The position numbers were made by a program, and so were the translations under genes. A stretch of 64,000 nucleotides of DNA, taken from Sclerurus mexicanus (taxonomy: Eukaryota; Chordata; Aves; Passeriformes; Furnariidae). Below are positions 26,490 through 39,700 of the stretch, in pieces; the first letter of the stretch is position 1; each line of letters opens with the position of its first letter. The stretch is taken from contig VWZF01005810.1 of the NCBI GenBank assembly GCA_013396755.1, positions 2,732,949 through 2,796,948 of the forward strand. Reading direction: 5' to 3'. Below the pieces are notes generated by a model that made no database searches, was not told the origin of the DNA, and was given only the letters and a program-made list of their open reading frames with translations.

Positions 26490-29400
26490 CAAGTGAGTTC
26501 CCTATTCAAAATTATATGGATTAGCGTAGCTTGTCATCCCGCCCATTTTCTGAGATGTCCCAACTCAGCAAGATAGCAGCTGGTGTCACTCAAAATCACA
26601 GGCACAGGGAAGCCAACCTCCAGTTTAATATCTTAGACATTAACAGAAAATCTGCTTACTTGCTCAGTCTCTTGGCAACTCAGATTTGTCACCAAGGCCA
26701 TGACAGAATAAATATTTTTAAAAGCTAATATCAAAATGCTTAAAAGAGGGCAAGTGGAGATGGTTAATGATGTATCCTGACAGAATAATTTTTCCATGTT
26801 GGAACTGTTGTTCTGAGCATCATCCACAAGGAAAAAAAAAAAGAAAACTCATCAAGTTCAGAATCCTTTCTGTTCAAAATTCTTAATTGACAGAAATTCT
26901 TCCCTACTGAGAAAAATGGAAACTGAAATCTTCTAGCCATGTATGTATGTCCTTTACTCATCATAAAAGAACTGTCTTGCATTACAGAAAGTGTCATTGG
27001 TGGTGGCACTCTGGGGGATTCAGAACAGCCTGATTCTCTTTCACAGGGTAAGAGTAGATCTGTGGACAGCTTGTAGATTTTTAAGTCACTAACACTGAAG
27101 GTCACATAATATCAAACCATAAAACCTGCTACATTTTTCAAAAATTCCACAGAGGAGCCCAGGTCTGGAAGCGCCAACGGAAGGGCCATAAAGAACATTG
27201 GAGGTCGCTCTCACAGCTGGGATGAGCACCAGAAATTTCACTGTGATACAGCATTACATGAACTGGCTGAAGGTATTTCAAGAAAAGGTGTACAAAAGAG
27301 CAAATGTGGTTGCCAGGCTCTCTGGGCGTAATCTCACACTCACACAACAGCCCACATGAAAAAAACCCAAACAGCAGGTGAATATTACCCATGTGTGTGT
27401 AAGAACAGAGTTAAAACCGGACTTCGTGTGCTCTTTATTGACTGATTTGGAAGTTTCACCTCTTCCACCTATGGCCTCGAGCTAGTGCTCCTCATCATAG
27501 CCACTCCATAGTAATCTAGGAATTTTTTCCAACACAAAGCTACAGAGCAGGGGTATAATAAGATACTAAATTTGCACATAAAGGAGAGAGAAGACACCTA
27601 AGCCTATAACATGAATTCCTGGTGTAATGTGAAGGTCTTCCTAGACAACATCTAATTTAGTAAACCAGTGCAAGAATATATACAAACAAAGTTTATGCCA
27701 GAATCAATATATCATATATTCTCAAAGCAATTATTTCGTTAGATTTGTAGAGGGGATGAGTATGTAGGCCAGAACTAAGCTAGGGAAAATGTCACTATCT
27801 CATCTGAAAAATCTACCAAGAAGGACTCAGCATACTGGTTTCTTTAATCAATACAGGCTGGAGGGGTTGGGGGCAGTTGTTGCTGCTTGTGGTGGTTGTG
27901 TTTCTCTGGTTTCAAGAACACTGGCAGGCGTGCTACCATCTTCAGCAAGTTTAGAGCTACCATGATCAAATACACTGGTAAGACAGGTATTTTGGTCCTG
28001 AAAAACTGATGGGCACCAAGACCTTTATATGTAGCAGCAGTCTCTCACTTCATTCAGCTTCCTGCTAAGAACAGTTATGTTTGAAACCGTGCCATAAACA
28101 AGTATAATATGCTTGACCTAATTCCTGTTTGATTGACTTGATCACTGTGAATATATTAACCCTTTTTACTGCTCCACAAGAAATGTTAAATGTGCTCTGC
28201 TAAATGTCTCTTAAAACCCTGTTCATACAGCTCTCAGTCCTTCTCACTTTCTCACTGTTCAAATAAGCCCAACAATCTAAAAATAAAACAATGTGAAGAC
28301 ACTTTTCAGAAATAATAAAAGTCCCAGTTTAGCCTCGTTGCTCCTCAAGAGACTCTGCAAAAAGCACAAGAAAAAGCACAATGACTCTCAAAAGCATTTT
28401 TTATTTTAATTACTTTGGTACCTCCCTTCCACAAAGAAGCACTTGAGTGAAACAAATTTAAAAAGCAAGGACAAGTAAAGGGTAATTTTTACAAATATGC
28501 CAACTTTTAATCTCTGGTTTGACTTTTTTCCCCCAATACTTTTTTTAATGCTTATCTCTCTAAAGCCAATGATTTTTAATAAAATGCTTTCTTTTTACCC
28601 TGAAAGTTGGCTCCAGGCTTGCAAGCTTGAATAGCTTCTACTTTGTTATTAGTAAGTAAAATAATCTTGATTGTCAGCTAATGCCTCCAGATTTTCTCCT
28701 CTATAATTTTCATTACCTTCAAGCTCAGGCTCCTAATTCCTAAAGTGGGAAAAGAGGATCTGCCGTTATGGAAAGGTAGAGAAACAATTCCCCATCCCTT
28801 GGTTTACAAAAGCTTCAGGAAGCCTGCTTTGATGTGTGCATTTAGTCCTGTGCAGTTACAGCCATACAAAGCATATGTGTGCTGTCCCAAAAGTGTCCCT
28901 GTTTCATCACCAGCCTTGCAATATTTCTCATGTGTCCTTACAACATCATCTCTCAGACCTTTGTCAATGTCATTCCTATGTCATTCCTGCCTTCAGCTTT
29001 GGTTTTTAAAAGATTTTTCTGACCTTCATAACTAAAGGAGAACAGTAAAACCATTTGATCAAAATGCTTTGTAAAACCCAAAACCTGAGTAGCAAAGATT
29101 ATTTTGAAATGTGCATTTGTGAAAAATCCCAACCCATGGTCAAACCAACCTCAAAAGCACAAAAAATCCCTACTTCACATGCTTTTATAAAGCAAAAAAA
29201 CTACCTAGAGCATTTAAGATAGTGTTAGTAAGACACACACAAAAATCATGAGAAGGAAAAACCTTCAGAGATTATTGACTTACAGCATGTAACTAAGCCA
29301 GGTCACAGACACTTGTGCACTGACAGCAAAATTTCTTAGTGCTCCAGAAAGGATCTGGATAGTGATTACACACAAACAAGTAGGTGTCAAGCCAAGGTTC

Positions 29401-32400
29401 TATAACAAGATATTCCCTCCCGGAGAGCCACAAACCCCACAGCACTGTCAGGGCACTCCTCACACCAGCTTTCTAAATATAAAGCACCTTTCCCTCCTGT
29501 CAGCCACTTAACTGCAGAATTTTGACTCAGTGATACACTTAGAAGTTTAAGTGTTGAGGTCATTGCATGCAGAGAACCCAGAATTACCAGCACAGCTCAT
29601 TTCAGTACTGCTCAGTAGGATGGTACTGAAGCCTTAATTTGTTGTCCTTCCAAATTCTTTCAGCTGCTTTGCTGCCCTTGTGCTTTTACTTGGGTGACAC
29701 CTCTCCTCCATGCTCTGGATGACTCCCTGAAGCCCAACATTTGGTCTTCCTTTCATTTTATAGCTAACAAAAGCTCTATCTCTCCTTGGTGAGCAAGAGT
29801 GACTATTTTTGTTACTTCTGCTTGCTTCCTTGAAAATTCAGATAAATACGCCTTAGATATATTGAATATATTTTTCTGCTGCTTTCAAGTAACTGCTCCA
29901 CTTAGCGCCTGCAAGTAAACAAATACAATAAAATCTAATTTGTTTTCTAAATACTTAGTGGCCATCCAGTGAACCCTCTGACAAAGGACTGCATGCATCT
30001 GTACTGCAGCCCCCACTCGTCAGAGTGTTTTCATCTTCCCTAATTTCCTAAAATGAGGTGCAATGACTTTTCACCAACACCTGCAAGAAAGGGCTCTCTA
30101 TAGTGAAATTCTTGCTTGGTGGCATTTGCTGGTTGCTTGCTGGCTTCCTATGACAATTAGCTCCTCCCAGTTCCAGCTGGATGGTTTTAGCTGTCACCAG
30201 GGGTTAACACTGCACTTCCCCATCTTTTGGAGGGTTCTTGACACAGCAGATTTATCCCTGTAGATGTGATAGAGTGTCTCGCAGGGAACAGAATGACAGT
30301 GCACAAGAGCTCAACTCCAGATAAATTCTAAGCTGACACCACAGTGATATGTAAAGTTCAATTAAAAATTTTGCAAGAACTATGAGCTTTTTATATAGAA
30401 AAAGAGCAGCTTTTATCTTCAGAGCCCAAACAGTTCTGTATTCGGTAACAGCAGGAAACCACACTGTAAACAATATGACAAGCACTGCATTATTACCTGT
30501 TTATATGCTAAATTATATAAATTAAGATAGAGACACACACACCAAGATTAATTATATTTAAAATTGTCTCTGTGAGGGGAAGGGAAGTGATTGCAGCAGT
30601 TGTAATGCAGTATTAAAAAAAAAAAATCAGATCCCATTAATCTCTGCAGTTCTAAAACACACTTAGAGGCAGGTTTTATTCCAAAGATCTCACAATGTAA
30701 ATCAACAAGCGACACAGAGAAAAGCCAAAGCTGAACAAAACATTCTGGAGAGTCAAATCACTTAAAACATGCATCAATGCAGTGACAAAGCCTGGAAGAG
30801 AAGGTAGTTGTAAAACTTCATTTGAGTCACAGAAGATGCAGTTCAGCTGGATCTTATCCTAAACACTGGAGTTTCTTTCTAGGTTGTCAATGCAATCCTG
30901 TTTTTAGTTGTGGATTAATTAGCTTTACACTGCAAAATATCCATATTCCCTATAGCCAGTAGCCAGTGACTTCAGACAATTTGGTTGATACAAAACTATT
31001 TTTCCCCATCAGAAGTTTTTCCAAATGCTCAAATTAGCATGTCCTCATTTTTCTCCTGATCACCTTACACCTACAAATTCATGAGATGGGTGGCAGCTTG
31101 GCTTTCCATTAGCCCTTGGAAAAGACACGCTAAGAGATCAGAGAATCAGATTTTGGGAGTATAGTTTGCTGGAAACAACAAAAAGCAGACATTTCAAACT
31201 CTTTTTCAGCTTGCATCTTATGAGAGGAACAATTAGTTTGCCTGGAGCACGAAAGAGTCTACAGAAAAGAAACACAAAGTGAGAAGACATTTGAATAACA
31301 CTGTTAGGGTTCCCTGTATCTAAACACGACAGGAAAACTGTGATCTCAGATCTGTACCCAGTTATGTAGAAAGCACTCAGGTGCTCAGGTAACAAAACGA
31401 ACAAGGCTGCTTTTTTACAACAAATATAACCAGAGCAGCTTATAGTCTGAAGAGCTATTTTAACAGTCAAAGCCACATTAAGAGCAAAATGACATACAAA
31501 ATGGCTCTGCCAGAGAATAAATTTAGAAGGTCGACATATAACCCGCATGAAAATGACAACAGTGATGGTTACTCAAAGTCCTGCCAGGTGCCCTTTAATA
31601 AGCAGAGAATGTGATTAGTGCTACAATGCAAAGAGACAGCATGCTGCAACATGACTCCATGCTGGTCTGCCAGGAAACCTTTACAATAGAGACTCTGGCT
31701 GCACTGGGATTTTTCATGCATAATAAATAAAGCAACAGACTAGCAGATTCAAGCTCCTTGCTGAACACCAGTGCCCTCCACTGTGTGCGCTGAAGATTCC
31801 TCCAAACACTACAGCAACAGAGAGAATTTATGATTTTTCTCTTCATGACAGACTGCTGAGTCCCTCGGGACCAAATGTCAGACACATGACTACATCTGCC
31901 GGCTTCGTAGGGCTGCTGCGAACATCTAAATAATACTGTCAGCATAACGCAGAGACCCGTCCATCAGCCTGCACAGCCTCCTCTCCCCATTGGTGCTCAC
32001 TCTGCCATAGAAATACATCTTTCATAAGCTGTTACGGTACTTCCCCCACTGAGGCTTTATACAATAATTCCGTTGGAATCACGGAACTTTACTAAAAGAA
32101 TGCAACTCTTTAATTAAGAGGTAGTGGCTCCCATGTAGGAACCCTTTAGCTCCCTTATTACAAAATGCAGAACCAAAGTGTTTGGGATGCCATCAACACC
32201 AGCACCATTTCAGGATGTGTATCACCAGCTCCCTTAGTTTTGATCATTTTGATCACATTTGTTTTCCAGCTCATAATTAGTATGTCCTGCCAGCATAAGA
32301 GTATAAAAAACAAATTTTAACAGATCACAGAATAACAACTCTTTTACTGCCTCTCTAACACTATTGCACACTTCAATTCAGAACATTTGAGGCATGACCT

Positions 32401-32797
32401 GCCATTTGAGTGAAGGGATGTTTTATCCTAATTTCCTCTACGAAGGCCATTCTTCCATTAAATTTATTATTACTGTTTACTCTCCAACTGGATGAATTCC
32501 AGGTTCAGAAGGATGTGAATGCCCATGTCATGATACCTACAGCTGTGATTGCACATGAGCCACAGAGAATACAGAATCTTGAAGCTTGTTCTAAAATACA
32601 CCAAACAAAAAAGGCAATGGGAGACAAAACCAACCCTCTTCTGGTAGGGCCTATGATTTAGCAAAAAAGTTGAGAGGTTATTTTAGAAATGTCTTGTGAT
32701 AATGCTGTTGTATTGAACACTCAAACGGGGCTCAGTGTGATCAGTCAGGACCTTGTCCTCTCATACGTCACTTGCACTTCCATGTGCAAAACACGCT
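26490..32797. other. Unassigned non-coding DNA
   Basis: AT-rich sequence with frames of at most 113 codons and no recognised domain or element. An 11-bp tandem duplication (ATGTCATTCCT twice) lies at 28,967-28,988. Confidence 0.45.
28967..28988. repeat. 11-bp tandem duplication
   Basis: ATGTCATTCCT occurs twice head to tail without mismatch. It is a small local duplication. Confidence 0.8.
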
Positions 32798-32832
32798 CAT
32801 GTTGGTGGCCAACAACATGAGCCACCAACATG
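32798..32832. repeat. Perfect 12-bp inverted repeat with 11-base loop
   Basis: CATGTTGGTGGC (32,798-32,809) and GCCACCAACATG (32,821-32,832) are exact reverse complements around an 11-base spacer. A shorter alternative stem, TGTTGG with CCAACA, overlaps the first arm, so two mutually exclusive folds are possible. The surrounding DNA shows no element that explains it. Confidence 0.85.
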
Positions 32833-33677
32833 GGGCTGGTTAATTCACATTAATTAACGCTGTCCTCTCCACTACTATTACTCACATGAAAAAAGCAGTG
32901 CTAAGTAGGCAACCCAAAAAAAAATAAAAGCCAAAGGAGACAGAGACAAGTATCGAATGAGTAACCGCACAACAACAACAATCACAAAGCCCGGTTTCTT
33001 CTTGAGAACACTGCTGCCCCACCATCAGCTGCACAGGCAGTGGCTCTGTGGTTGGGACACTACACAGAGGGATCCAAGTCAGGATTTGTGGACTGTCTCA
33101 CTGAAGGACATTTTAACTCCTCCATGTAAGAAAATACTGTAGCCCTGAGAAGAAGTCAGAATACACTACGGCATGAAAGTGCAAGGAAAAGCCACTTGCA
33201 CTATCTGAAGTAACCACATGTCCAAACACTTATCCCCCTTCAAAACACCATATCAGAAAACGTGAACTTGAAAGATCCACGTCTCTCTTCCAAACACACA
33301 GATTCCCCTTTGAAGTCTCCTTTAAAGCTGGACTTCAATTGAAACTAATTAGCTCTTAAAACTGTTTCTAAAACAATCATTTTTCCCTTGACATCCTTCA
33401 GCATCTTTTGTTTAGAAGAGTTTTGTTCATTTCTGCAGGTTGAGAAAATTACTAAAAGCAAGACTAAAAAGGAATATTAGGCCTTACCAATGTTTTGGGA
33501 AGGCAGACTATAGAATTGTCATCCTGGTAATGATTTTTTTATTTTTTTTAACTAGTTCAAAGAGGCTTGAATAAAATGTCAGGGTTTCATTTCTATTAAA
33601 ATAAGACATTTGCATTTGAAGGTTCTTCAAGGCATTCTGTCTTGCATCCTGTGGTTAAAGCACAGTCACTTATGATT

Positions 33678-33707
33678 AGAGATGCATATTATAGAGATGC
33701 ATTTTAT
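33678..33707. repeat. 15-bp tandem duplication
   Basis: AGAGATGCATATTAT (33,678-33,692) is followed directly by AGAGATGCATTTTAT (33,693-33,707), with one mismatch. Each unit contains the palindrome ATGCAT. An octamer-like ATTTGCAT lies about 65 bp upstream (33,608-33,615). Regulatory meaning is unproven. Confidence 0.75.
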
Positions 33708-36700
33708 AGCATCACTACTTTTTCATAGTTAATATTGCTTGATTATTTAAGTTGTAGCACTGCATGAGCTGCGTGTGGTATGCAAAGTGTCCTCTTAAAA
33801 GACAGCTACTCCCTTTTTCAAAAAAAGGAGGATCAAAGTCTTAGCGGGGAGCAGGTAAGAGCCTGATAAGAGCCTTCTCCATAAATACCATTTTTAAACA
33901 CATGCATTTTAGGGTAAAATTCAAACCTCCTTACTTTTCCAGTGTTGAAAACACCATAGACTCACAAACCTGGGAAAGCTCAACTTTGTCACAGTGCTTT
34001 AGTTCCACTGCGTATTGCAGTCGTTCACAGAGTCTGTCTTGGTATCACTAAGTTCAGCACTAACACTGCAGTACCACAGGCAGAGAAGCTGCCTTTGACA
34101 TGCTCAGTAAGTACTCACACAGTTTGCAGTGCTGGAAGATGCTTTTCTGATACGAGATGTTATACAACTTTTACTAAATAACTATCCTTTTCTTTCAGTC
34201 AAAAACAGGCTGGCTCCCATGACAATTAAAACTTGATTGAGATGAAAAGTGCAAGGTCTCTCCTTATGAGGCAGGGATTTTTGTTCTCAAGTGAAAAGTC
34301 ACACAAACATGAAAAGTATTACAATACTTACAAATTTTAGAATTAGTATCACAGGACAACCCCAAACCAAAACAAAAACGTGTTTTCACCAAGGGCTAGA
34401 AGTGAAGATGTTTATAGTTTTTCATATACTAATAACAACTTTTAACTCACTGAGTTTAGAAAAGTAGGTATATTTTGAGACAACTGACATCTCATTCTCC
34501 TTTATATCTAACATTTTCCTCATGATCAAACAAAAACTGAAATTCTACCAATTTAGCCACTAATAAAAGGACTAAGTGCCATCACAATGAAGAGGACAGA
34601 CAAATTTTGCACTGACTTCATTAGAGGAAAGCACAAAAAGAGAATTCAAGTAACTGAACCATACGAATAGATGTAGACTATATAAAGTAACATGAAAAAA
34701 ACTAACTGCTTGTTAGCCCTACAAATCAAACAGCTTGTATCACCAGCAAGATGATTGGAACACTATTTCAATATTTGTAGAATGAATCATAAATCTAGCC
34801 TCTCTGCCTTAAAAATGTTTCTATTTAAAAGATAATGTAAAAAAAAGGCACAAGCACATTTGTACAGTCAGAAATAGTGGCTTGAGTATTACACTGTTTA
34901 ACGCTTTTCAGTTTACCTTTCATATTGAATTTGAGTTATTTCAGTTTAAAAGTAAATCATTCAAGCATTTAGGAAAAACACTGATGATATCATTGATCTA
35001 AATAAACCCTGCTGTGAATGATAAGTTATTAGAAAATTGTACAATCAAGTAGACACACTCATGGAGATCCATGAGATACCTTTAAGGGCAATAACAGCTG
35101 ACAGCTTTGACCTAAGAATGACCAGTGATCAGAGAAATCACCACAGAATGTTCTAAAAAGTCAACCTTTTAAAAGCATATGTAAAAATTCATTTCAGAAA
35201 TAAACTGTATCCTAGTTCTTTAGCTCAAAAAAATTTGCAACATCACATTTCTGCTGTCCTTAAAATAAAATTGACTAGCTTCCAGCATTGATAATTTCCC
35301 CATTGAATTCAATGAGTGTAGCACACAGCTTAGATAGGCATATGATGTTCTTTACATATGCAAAGTTCTGAGTTTATTGTAACTTTCTTCTAGAATTTCT
35401 TCCCCCTACCCATTTTTTCCAGAGATTTCTGCCTAGAAGGCAGAAAACTTAAAAGGACATAAGGAGAGAGAAGGTTGTTCAAACTCAGTGCTTTGCTTTC
35501 ATGCACACTGGAGGAATCTGCCAGCAGCACACTTTTACTTCATCAATTCAGCAAGAAAAAAGATTGCTCTTCAGTCGACATTCAGAAGCACCAGACTGAC
35601 AATTAATACAGGCATGTGACACTGAAGAAGTAGGGAGAAGGCAAAGGGAAAATCTTTTCTTAAATCCAGCCATAAACTAAGTAGAATTTAACAAGTTCAC
35701 TACAAGGTTTAATTGGAGAAGGATAATTAGAAAATATACTATAGCATATATGGAGATATATGACATATACAGAATGCCACTTAACAAAAACCTAAAAAAT
35801 TAGAGCATGGGATGCAGGCTGGATACCACAGAGCTGTTTATTCTACATCTGTCATACCACACTTTAAAAAAAAAAAAAAATCAAAGAAATTATTTACTTA
35901 ACATCTCAATACATCAGTCATGGCAAACAAAACCATCCATGTGGACAGAGTGCTGGACTGAAACTAAGAGGACTGTTTAATTTCCAGCTCTGATTAGCAC
36001 AGAATTCCTTTCTTCATCTCTCTTGCCCTGACTATTAATGGAGATAATTATGTTGACCTCCTTTTCAAAGCACTTGAAAAGCAACAGTTAAAGATTTTCT
36101 TAAACAAGTGATTATAAATCATAGCAATCATGTATCAAACTTCAGTTACCAACTCTTCACATGAAAGCAAGAATCTAATTGTTCCTGGAATTAGTACACA
36201 AATTCAATTTCTCCACCGACAGTAGCTTCCTAGTACTTTCATCATTATTACAACAGCTGCATTATACTAAAATGCACTAAAAAAACCTGACTACCACTGA
36301 CTGACATTTTGAAGATTTTCCAAGCCTTGAGCTACAAAAGGCCCAGGAATTTTTTTGTCTCAGAAAATTTCCATGTTAATAAATTCAATCTTGTTAAACA
36401 AAGATACTTTTGACCAGCTTCAAGCCTAGATGCTATTCTGACTCTGCAGCTTGAGTTGTTGCAATGGCTCCAATCTAAAACAGGTTGTAGCACTTGGCAA
36501 ATGTATCTTGCTGTTACATTCACCAACCCCTCTCTCCTTACAGGGGCTGGTCTAAAAGGGCAGATTTTTATCGACACCACTTATGTCACTGGTTTCTCTT
36601 CTTCTTTCCTCCATATCTATATATTACTTTCCTCTTTTCAGCTGTACACAATGCCCTTAATCACTCAGTATGTTTGATGTGCACATTTTTTCTTTCATCT

Positions 36701-39700
36701 TATGCTACTAAAAATGAAAAAAAAAGGTGAGAGGATTTGTTATAAAATTAAGCTACTTACCAACTACTGCCAGATTATGCTCTGAGCCACATGCAATCTG
36801 AAAAAGAAATATGAATGACTAAATGAGAACCTGCTTATCAGTAGGAAAAACAGCCACAATTATGACAGGAAATTAAAAATTAACCTGAAACAAACAACTA
36901 CAGTTTGTAGGATGCAAAATCAAGGTTGAAGAGCTCTCACTCTTAGATGAAATTTCATTTGCAACCCCACACAGGGGCTCAGTGGCAGGGGGGTATGTTT
37001 GTTTGTTTTGTTAATAAAGAGGCATTTTCTTTGCCAAACGCAGTCACCACTGACATTTGAATCCTCTGAAGCAAGACTGGTCACAATTCTGCAGAAACAT
37101 CACACTCTTGACAGCACCCCCTGGATCCAACAAGAGACAGAGCAAAAGCAGATTAAGCCTTTGCAAGCTCAGAGCCATACAGAGGCAGCTGGGAATCAAA
37201 AGGGCAGTGTAGATCCCCATTTCTCTGATCTACACTGTTTTTCCAGATGATCCCTGCAGAACTGCCAAGTATACAGGCTCAGTGTGCTAAACCTGAAGTG
37301 ATATGATCCCTATGGTCATTTGTCTAGAATGGAGGAAAAACTGCCAGAGAACTCAATTCTTTTATTAGCTCATTAAGGATGGAAATCAGCTATGAAGTCC
37401 TTTTCAAAGCAAATTCATAGTTAGTGTGTTTTTCTTTCTTTGCAGCTGCTGTGAACATGTCTGATGTCTAAACTGCTTTAGCATATGTCACGTAATCTCA
37501 CTCACTGAGTTTTCTACGTTCTTCACAGATGATGGTAACAAACACCAAGAGTAACCCACAGTCCTACTGCAAGGGCTTGTTTTTTCCATTGAATTCTCTT
37601 GCAATGTCACTGCTAGATAATTGTCTTATGCAATACAGACATCACTTTACACAAGGTTACTCTGGTGAGCATCCTCAAGTTCTAATTTAAATATAAGCAA
37701 CCCCCTCAAAATCCTGTATCTCGTTCCCTGTCTTGCACCTACTTGCCCATTACACCTACTACTGAGCTGGAAAAAAGCAATAAGTGCATTCTTCTTGAAA
37801 TACATTTACAATGATAAAATATAAAACAGGAGTATATGCTTAATTACCTTCAAAAATAGAAGCCTATACCATCAAAATTTTATATGGTTTTGTGCATGCA
37901 TAGCTTTATAGTTTTTACAGCCAGAGAAACAGCTATAATCACCTCAATGTCTGCAGAACATAAAACCATAGAAGTTAATAAAACAGACCTGTACTCGGCT
38001 TACTGTGCTTGAGTATTGACTGCAGAAGAGGCACCCAAAGACTGACACGTGAACTAGTTTGAGCACTAGCGTTACAAATGAAGACCTCTATCGCTACTGC
38101 TCACAATGTACCCACATCACAACTGTGACATGGAAACATCTGGGTAATGCCATCCCCACACAACGCAGCAAGGAAGACAAAAAAGACTCTTGAGGATAGG
38201 GGTGCTTAGCCAGCACACTAAAGTATTTGGGAAAAATAATTCCAGTCATAGCACACTCTAGCACAGCCTCATCTTCAGAAAAATCAAGACAGCGAAAGAG
38301 GAAAAACAATGCCATGCAAGAGCACTAACATAATTGCATCAAGTCTTTTATCTCACAGTATTGTAGACAGGAAAAACTCTTAAGTCCTAACTGTTAAAAT
38401 GCATAAATCATCACCATATCCCACATCACTATCCCCATCACAAGACAGAGCCCTGCACAGGAGCTGGGCTGGTTCCTAATGCCTATTCACTGGCTAATGC
38501 TCCCACCTGTGCTTCCCAGGCTTAAAAGCTGATGCCATGGAAACAAGACTACACATGGAAACACATGAAAAGGCTTTCTAGCAAAAAAGCAAATTCTCAT
38601 TTTCACCAAGTGCTGAAAATTGGATATACTGAAGCTGCTGCTAATAAAATAAATAAATTTTATCTGAGGTGTGAATAATCCTATCTTGGCTACTTCCCTA
38701 GGAAATACGCTAACATAGGCACAGATTCAAAAGCATTGGCACAAAAGCACTGCTCGGGCTGGTGGCTAATGCTGCCAGGACCTGCTCCAGAAACATTACA
38801 TTAGAAAAAAAAAAGAAAAAAAAAAGCCCCACACAAACGAAGTGTTATTTAGATTGTAAAATACATTCCCAGACAAAGTATTTTCTTCCTACATCTATCA
38901 GCAGCAGGTACGGAGCGTGCAAACCAGATAAAAGAATGCTGGTGATCTCAAACAGCTTTGCACTCTATTCATGCAGCTGTTCCTCTGCTCACATTCAGAG
39001 CCAGCTATCAGGCTGTGAGGGAGTCAATCAATCCAGTTCACGAACTGTTGTACTACACAGACTGGGCAGTGCTGAGGAGCTGCCCCCGTGGCAGCCACTC
39101 ATGGCCAATGCACTGTGCAGACGCACTTGCTACAGCTCTGGGGCTGACGAGGTACAAGCTACTGTAAAGCATCAATGACTAGTGGTACCTCACTCCTTTT
39201 GGGTGGCTAAAAGCCACCTCAGTGGAAGCGCCAGCTTTGCTAACAACAACTGAAGTCAGACAAAATTGCAAGCTGCTGAAGGCAGTGCCCTGGATTCACT
39301 TCGACGGCCCATGTACCAGCAGCAGTTCTGTGCTCCAGAGAAGAAGTTGCTAGATTGAGAGCACAAAGTTCACCACATCTCAGCCTTACTGCAAGTGTCA
39401 CCATCTGACAACACAGACTGACTCTGAAGGAACCCCCAGATAAAAAACACCCTCAGGGGACTCCAAAGTTAGCTTTCTGGAACTCCTTATTCACCATCCA
39501 TGCTGCTTATTACAGGCTGCACCATCCACCCCAGGATTCCTGCTGGCCAGTGCACCTCTGACTCTGGAGCTCAGGAAGGACCACATCACAGAGGTGAAGC
39601 AAGGGCGCCACCACTTCATGAACAGCACTGCCCTGCAGGTATTTCACAACATCTTTTTCACAGTAAGCTTTAGAATGTGACACCTCTTTCTTGCCATGAC

